Made by a program: the position numbers and the translations under genes. The notes under the pieces are model-generated. The model was not told the origin of the DNA. It did not search any database and saw nothing but the letters and a program-made list of their open reading frames with translations. From NCBI GenBank assembly GCA_947095535.1, contig OX352774.1, forward strand, positions 217,732,965 through 217,796,964: a DNA stretch of 64,000 bases, written 5' to 3'. Shown here one piece after another: positions 63,401 through 64,000 of this stretch. This stretch comes from Poecilobothrus nobilitatus. Its lineage: Eukaryota > Arthropoda > Insecta > Diptera > Dolichopodidae. Positions within the stretch are counted from its first letter, which is position 1; each line of letters opens with the position of its first letter.

Positions 63401-63587
63401 ACTGCCAACTATAATTCTTTTATATTTAATTATATCCCAAGATGGTAACATTACATTCAAAATGAAATTAACTAACCTCGAATCCTTTGGATTGGGCCCA
63501 AACGTTACCATCGTGTCCCGCGATGGCTGCTTTTGTAACGCAGTTTGATGCCATAAGTTGATTGTCTACGTAATCCTGCCAGCTCAT
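48350..63587 (-). CDS. chic: Profilin (chickadee), complete coding region in three exons
   Basis: Coding exons are 63477-63587, 49970-50141 and 48350-48447 on the minus strand. They total 37 + 57 + 1 split + 31 codons, giving 126 residues, the usual insect length. Profilin binds actin monomers, promotes nucleotide exchange and delivers actin to formins and Ena/VASP through proline-rich ligands. It acts in the cytoplasm and cell cortex. The poly-proline pocket residues are visible: W3, Y6 and W30 at the N-terminus and Y126 at the very end. The conserved core [20 protein letters not shown] lies at about residues 64-83, followed by GVHCMKT at 86-92 and the C-terminal helix starting near [13 protein letters not shown]. 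All splice sites are canonical: donors GTTAGT and GTAATT, acceptors TTACCAG and TATTCTAG. The start is the only Met giving the family N-terminus [10 protein letters not shown]. Intron 1 is unusually long (13.3 kb) and repeat-laden. A TTTATT at 48222-48227 (AATAAA on this strand) is a candidate polyadenylation signal. Recognition is from family knowledge; no search was run. Confidence 0.97.
48448..49969 (-). other. Profilin intron 2
   Basis: This 1.5 kb AT-rich intron has canonical GT..AG ends. It contains A/T homopolymers and short AT microsatellites (for example around 48510-48530). I see no recognisable element or exon inside it. Confidence 0.9.
49970..50141 (-). CDS. chic: Profilin coding exon 2
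   Basis: This 172-base exon encodes residues 38-94 plus the first base of codon 95. It runs from an acceptor TTACCAG to the donor AAG|GTAATT. It carries the central beta-sheet and most of the actin-binding face, including [12 protein letters not shown] and GVHCMKTQQ. Its base composition is visibly less AT-rich than the flanking introns, as expected for constrained coding sequence. Confidence 0.96.
51217..51240. repeat. 24-base poly-G run
   Basis: An uninterrupted run of 24 G lies in otherwise strongly AT-rich intron sequence. Runs of A or T of this length are common here, but no other G or C run approaches it. It could be a true homopolymer able to form G-quadruplexes, or an assembly or base-calling artefact. 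Confidence 0.95.
53100..53290 (-). mobile_element. tRNA-derived SINE, copy B (same family as the 18.7 kb copy)
   Basis: Read on the minus strand from 53290, this copy aligns over its full length with the one at 18.7 kb. It has the A-box region (TTGGCGTCTAGTGTGGGTAA), a perfect GCGTATAAAATACGC hairpin, B-box GGTTCGAATCC and body CTTACGACATGTACAGCCAC. The tail is AAAAAAAATATATACC. Possible target-site duplications are CTTCACTTAT (right) and CTTGCACTTA (left), which are imperfect. It lies inside profilin intron 1, antisense to nothing known and in the same orientation as the gene. Confidence 0.82.
55676..55719 (+). repeat. Perfect 20-base duplication in profilin intron 1
   Basis: TATGAGTTCAAAACTAACAG occurs at 55676 and 55700 with a period of 24. 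Confidence 0.8.
57860..58379. mobile_element. pogo/Tigger-like MITE in profilin intron 1
   Basis: The left end AGTAAAACCCGTTTAAGTAC mirrors the right end, whose reverse complement is AGTAAAACCCGCTTAACTGC. Subterminal TTCCGGATAAG and GTTCGGATAAGTGCT repeat the theme. TIRs of the CAGTAAAACC...TTAAG type are characteristic of Tc1/mariner-pogo relatives. With one more base at each end the flanks are TA on both sides, consistent with a TA target. The ~520 bp unit has no transposase. Confidence 0.65.
59125..59420 (+). repeat. CTGTCCG dispersed repeat, copy 3, in profilin intron 1
   Basis: TTTCACTTTGTCCGTCGGTC, then GATTACAAAACTTCTACGCC, AATAAAGCAATGAAATTTTA and GTGGAACAACTTTTTTCTGT align with copy 1. 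The next part (minus strand AAAATAGGGCTTTTTCGAAC) resembles the start of the 477 bp tandem unit at 22209. This links the two repeats as one family. The reading frame at 59207-59419 lies across it and is not a gene. Confidence 0.65.
63477..63587 (-). CDS. chic: Profilin coding exon 1
   Basis: This exon encodes residues 1-37 ([10 protein letters not shown]... to ...SKGFE) and ends in phase 0 at a GAG|GTTAGT donor. The start codon has A at -3 (AAATATG). It includes the N-terminal helix residues W3 and Y6 and the motif [10 protein letters not shown], which are hallmark profilin sequence. Translation matches the insect family along its whole length with no interruption. Confidence 0.97.
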
Positions 63588-64000
63588 ATTTGTACGTTTT
63601 TTTTTTATAAATATATAAAAACTTTGAATTTAAAACAAAAAATTACTATTATCTGATTTGATAAATTTTTAAAAGAAACACTAGATTTTGAATTTCCTTT
63701 TTTTTTTTGTATATAAATTTATATTTAATATATAAATTAATACACTTATGTAAAAAAAATATTAGTTGTAAAAATTGCGATCTTTTTCTTTTTCTTTTTT
63801 TTTTTTTTTTTTTTTAAATCACACAAGATATAAAATTTTTAAGCTTCAGCTTTTAACTTGACATAAAAATTTTACTGTCTACTACCTTTTCTTTATGTTA
63901 CTAACCACAAAATTGGAAGCGAAACGTGAGCGTGAATTTTTTTTTTTTTTAATGTAACAGAGGTTTCAAATGTAATTATTAAAAAAAAAAACTACTTAAA
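63588..64000 (-). promoter_or_regulatory. Probable profilin 5' UTR or proximal promoter
   Basis: The sequence immediately upstream of the profilin ATG has no obvious 3' splice site. It is A/T-rich for about 250 bases, then shows a more complex block at 63841-63940 containing CACGCTCACGTTTCGCTTCC (minus strand). That block could hold a transcription start site or a non-coding first exon. This is inference from position and composition; no TATA box or initiator is certain. Confidence 0.3.

Larger units (their letters stand above)
50142..63476 (-). other. Profilin intron 1, 13.3 kb, repeat-rich
   Basis: The intron is defined by the GTTAGT donor next to exon 1 and the TTACCAG acceptor next to exon 2. 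Inside are a 24-G run, a SINE copy (53.1-53.3 kb), a 520 bp pogo-like inverted-repeat element (57.9-58.4 kb) and a CTGTCCG-type dispersed repeat (59.1-59.4 kb). The rest is low-complexity AT sequence with microsatellites, such as (AT)11 near 54783. Two small GC-richer patches at 51660-51750 and 52010-52110 share a direct repeat of about 17 bases (GCGGTTTCGGAATTGCG versus GCGATTTCGGTTTGCG). Long first introns often hold enhancers or alternative promoters, but none is demonstrable here. Confidence 0.85.

Overview
The window is very AT-rich animal DNA, by eye about four-fifths A+T. It is full of homopolymer A/T runs, AT microsatellites and decayed transposable elements. The only confidently identified gene is insect profilin (Drosophila chickadee). 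Its protein matches the insect family end to end at the usual 126 residues, so the source is an insect nuclear genome. I cannot name the order from sequence alone. There are no bacterial-style operons, CRISPR arrays or intact functional RNA genes.

Layout. (1) 1-13.6 kb: repeat-rich non-coding DNA with a foldback repeat, a ~0.7 kb inverted-repeat transposon, a tRNA-derived SINE fragment, two decayed non-LTR retrotransposon (LINE) remnants on the minus strand, a short-TIR element and older repeat mosaics. (2) 13,659-13,879 (+): the last coding exon of an unidentified protein with a Ser/Thr/Asn/Gln-rich linker and a basic, aromatic C-terminal tail. Its upstream exons were not found. (3) 13.9-48 kb: mostly non-coding. 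It holds a SINE with target-site duplications, a two-unit ~477 bp tandem repeat, inverted-repeat elements at 28.9, 36.5 and 39.2 kb, a broken hAT transposase at 30.9-31.9 kb, a possible tiny terminal exon at 32.58 kb, and tRNA-like SINE heads at 37.1 and 44.2 kb. (4) 48,350-63,587 (-): the complete three-exon profilin coding region. Its 13.3 kb first intron contains a second SINE copy, a pogo/Tigger-like MITE, a CTGTCCG-type repeat copy and a 24-base poly-G run. (5) 63.6-64 kb: probable profilin 5' UTR or promoter.

The unidentified plus-strand gene and profilin converge tail to tail, with about 34.5 kb between their stop codons. Nothing suggests that they work together. I looked for an undescribed system. 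The most novel items are unclassified repeats: the tRNA-derived SINE with two full copies, the 477 bp tandem repeat tied to a dispersed repeat, and the inverted-repeat elements. No new gene system is supported. Most open reading frames of 60-100 codons here are chance AT-rich frames.
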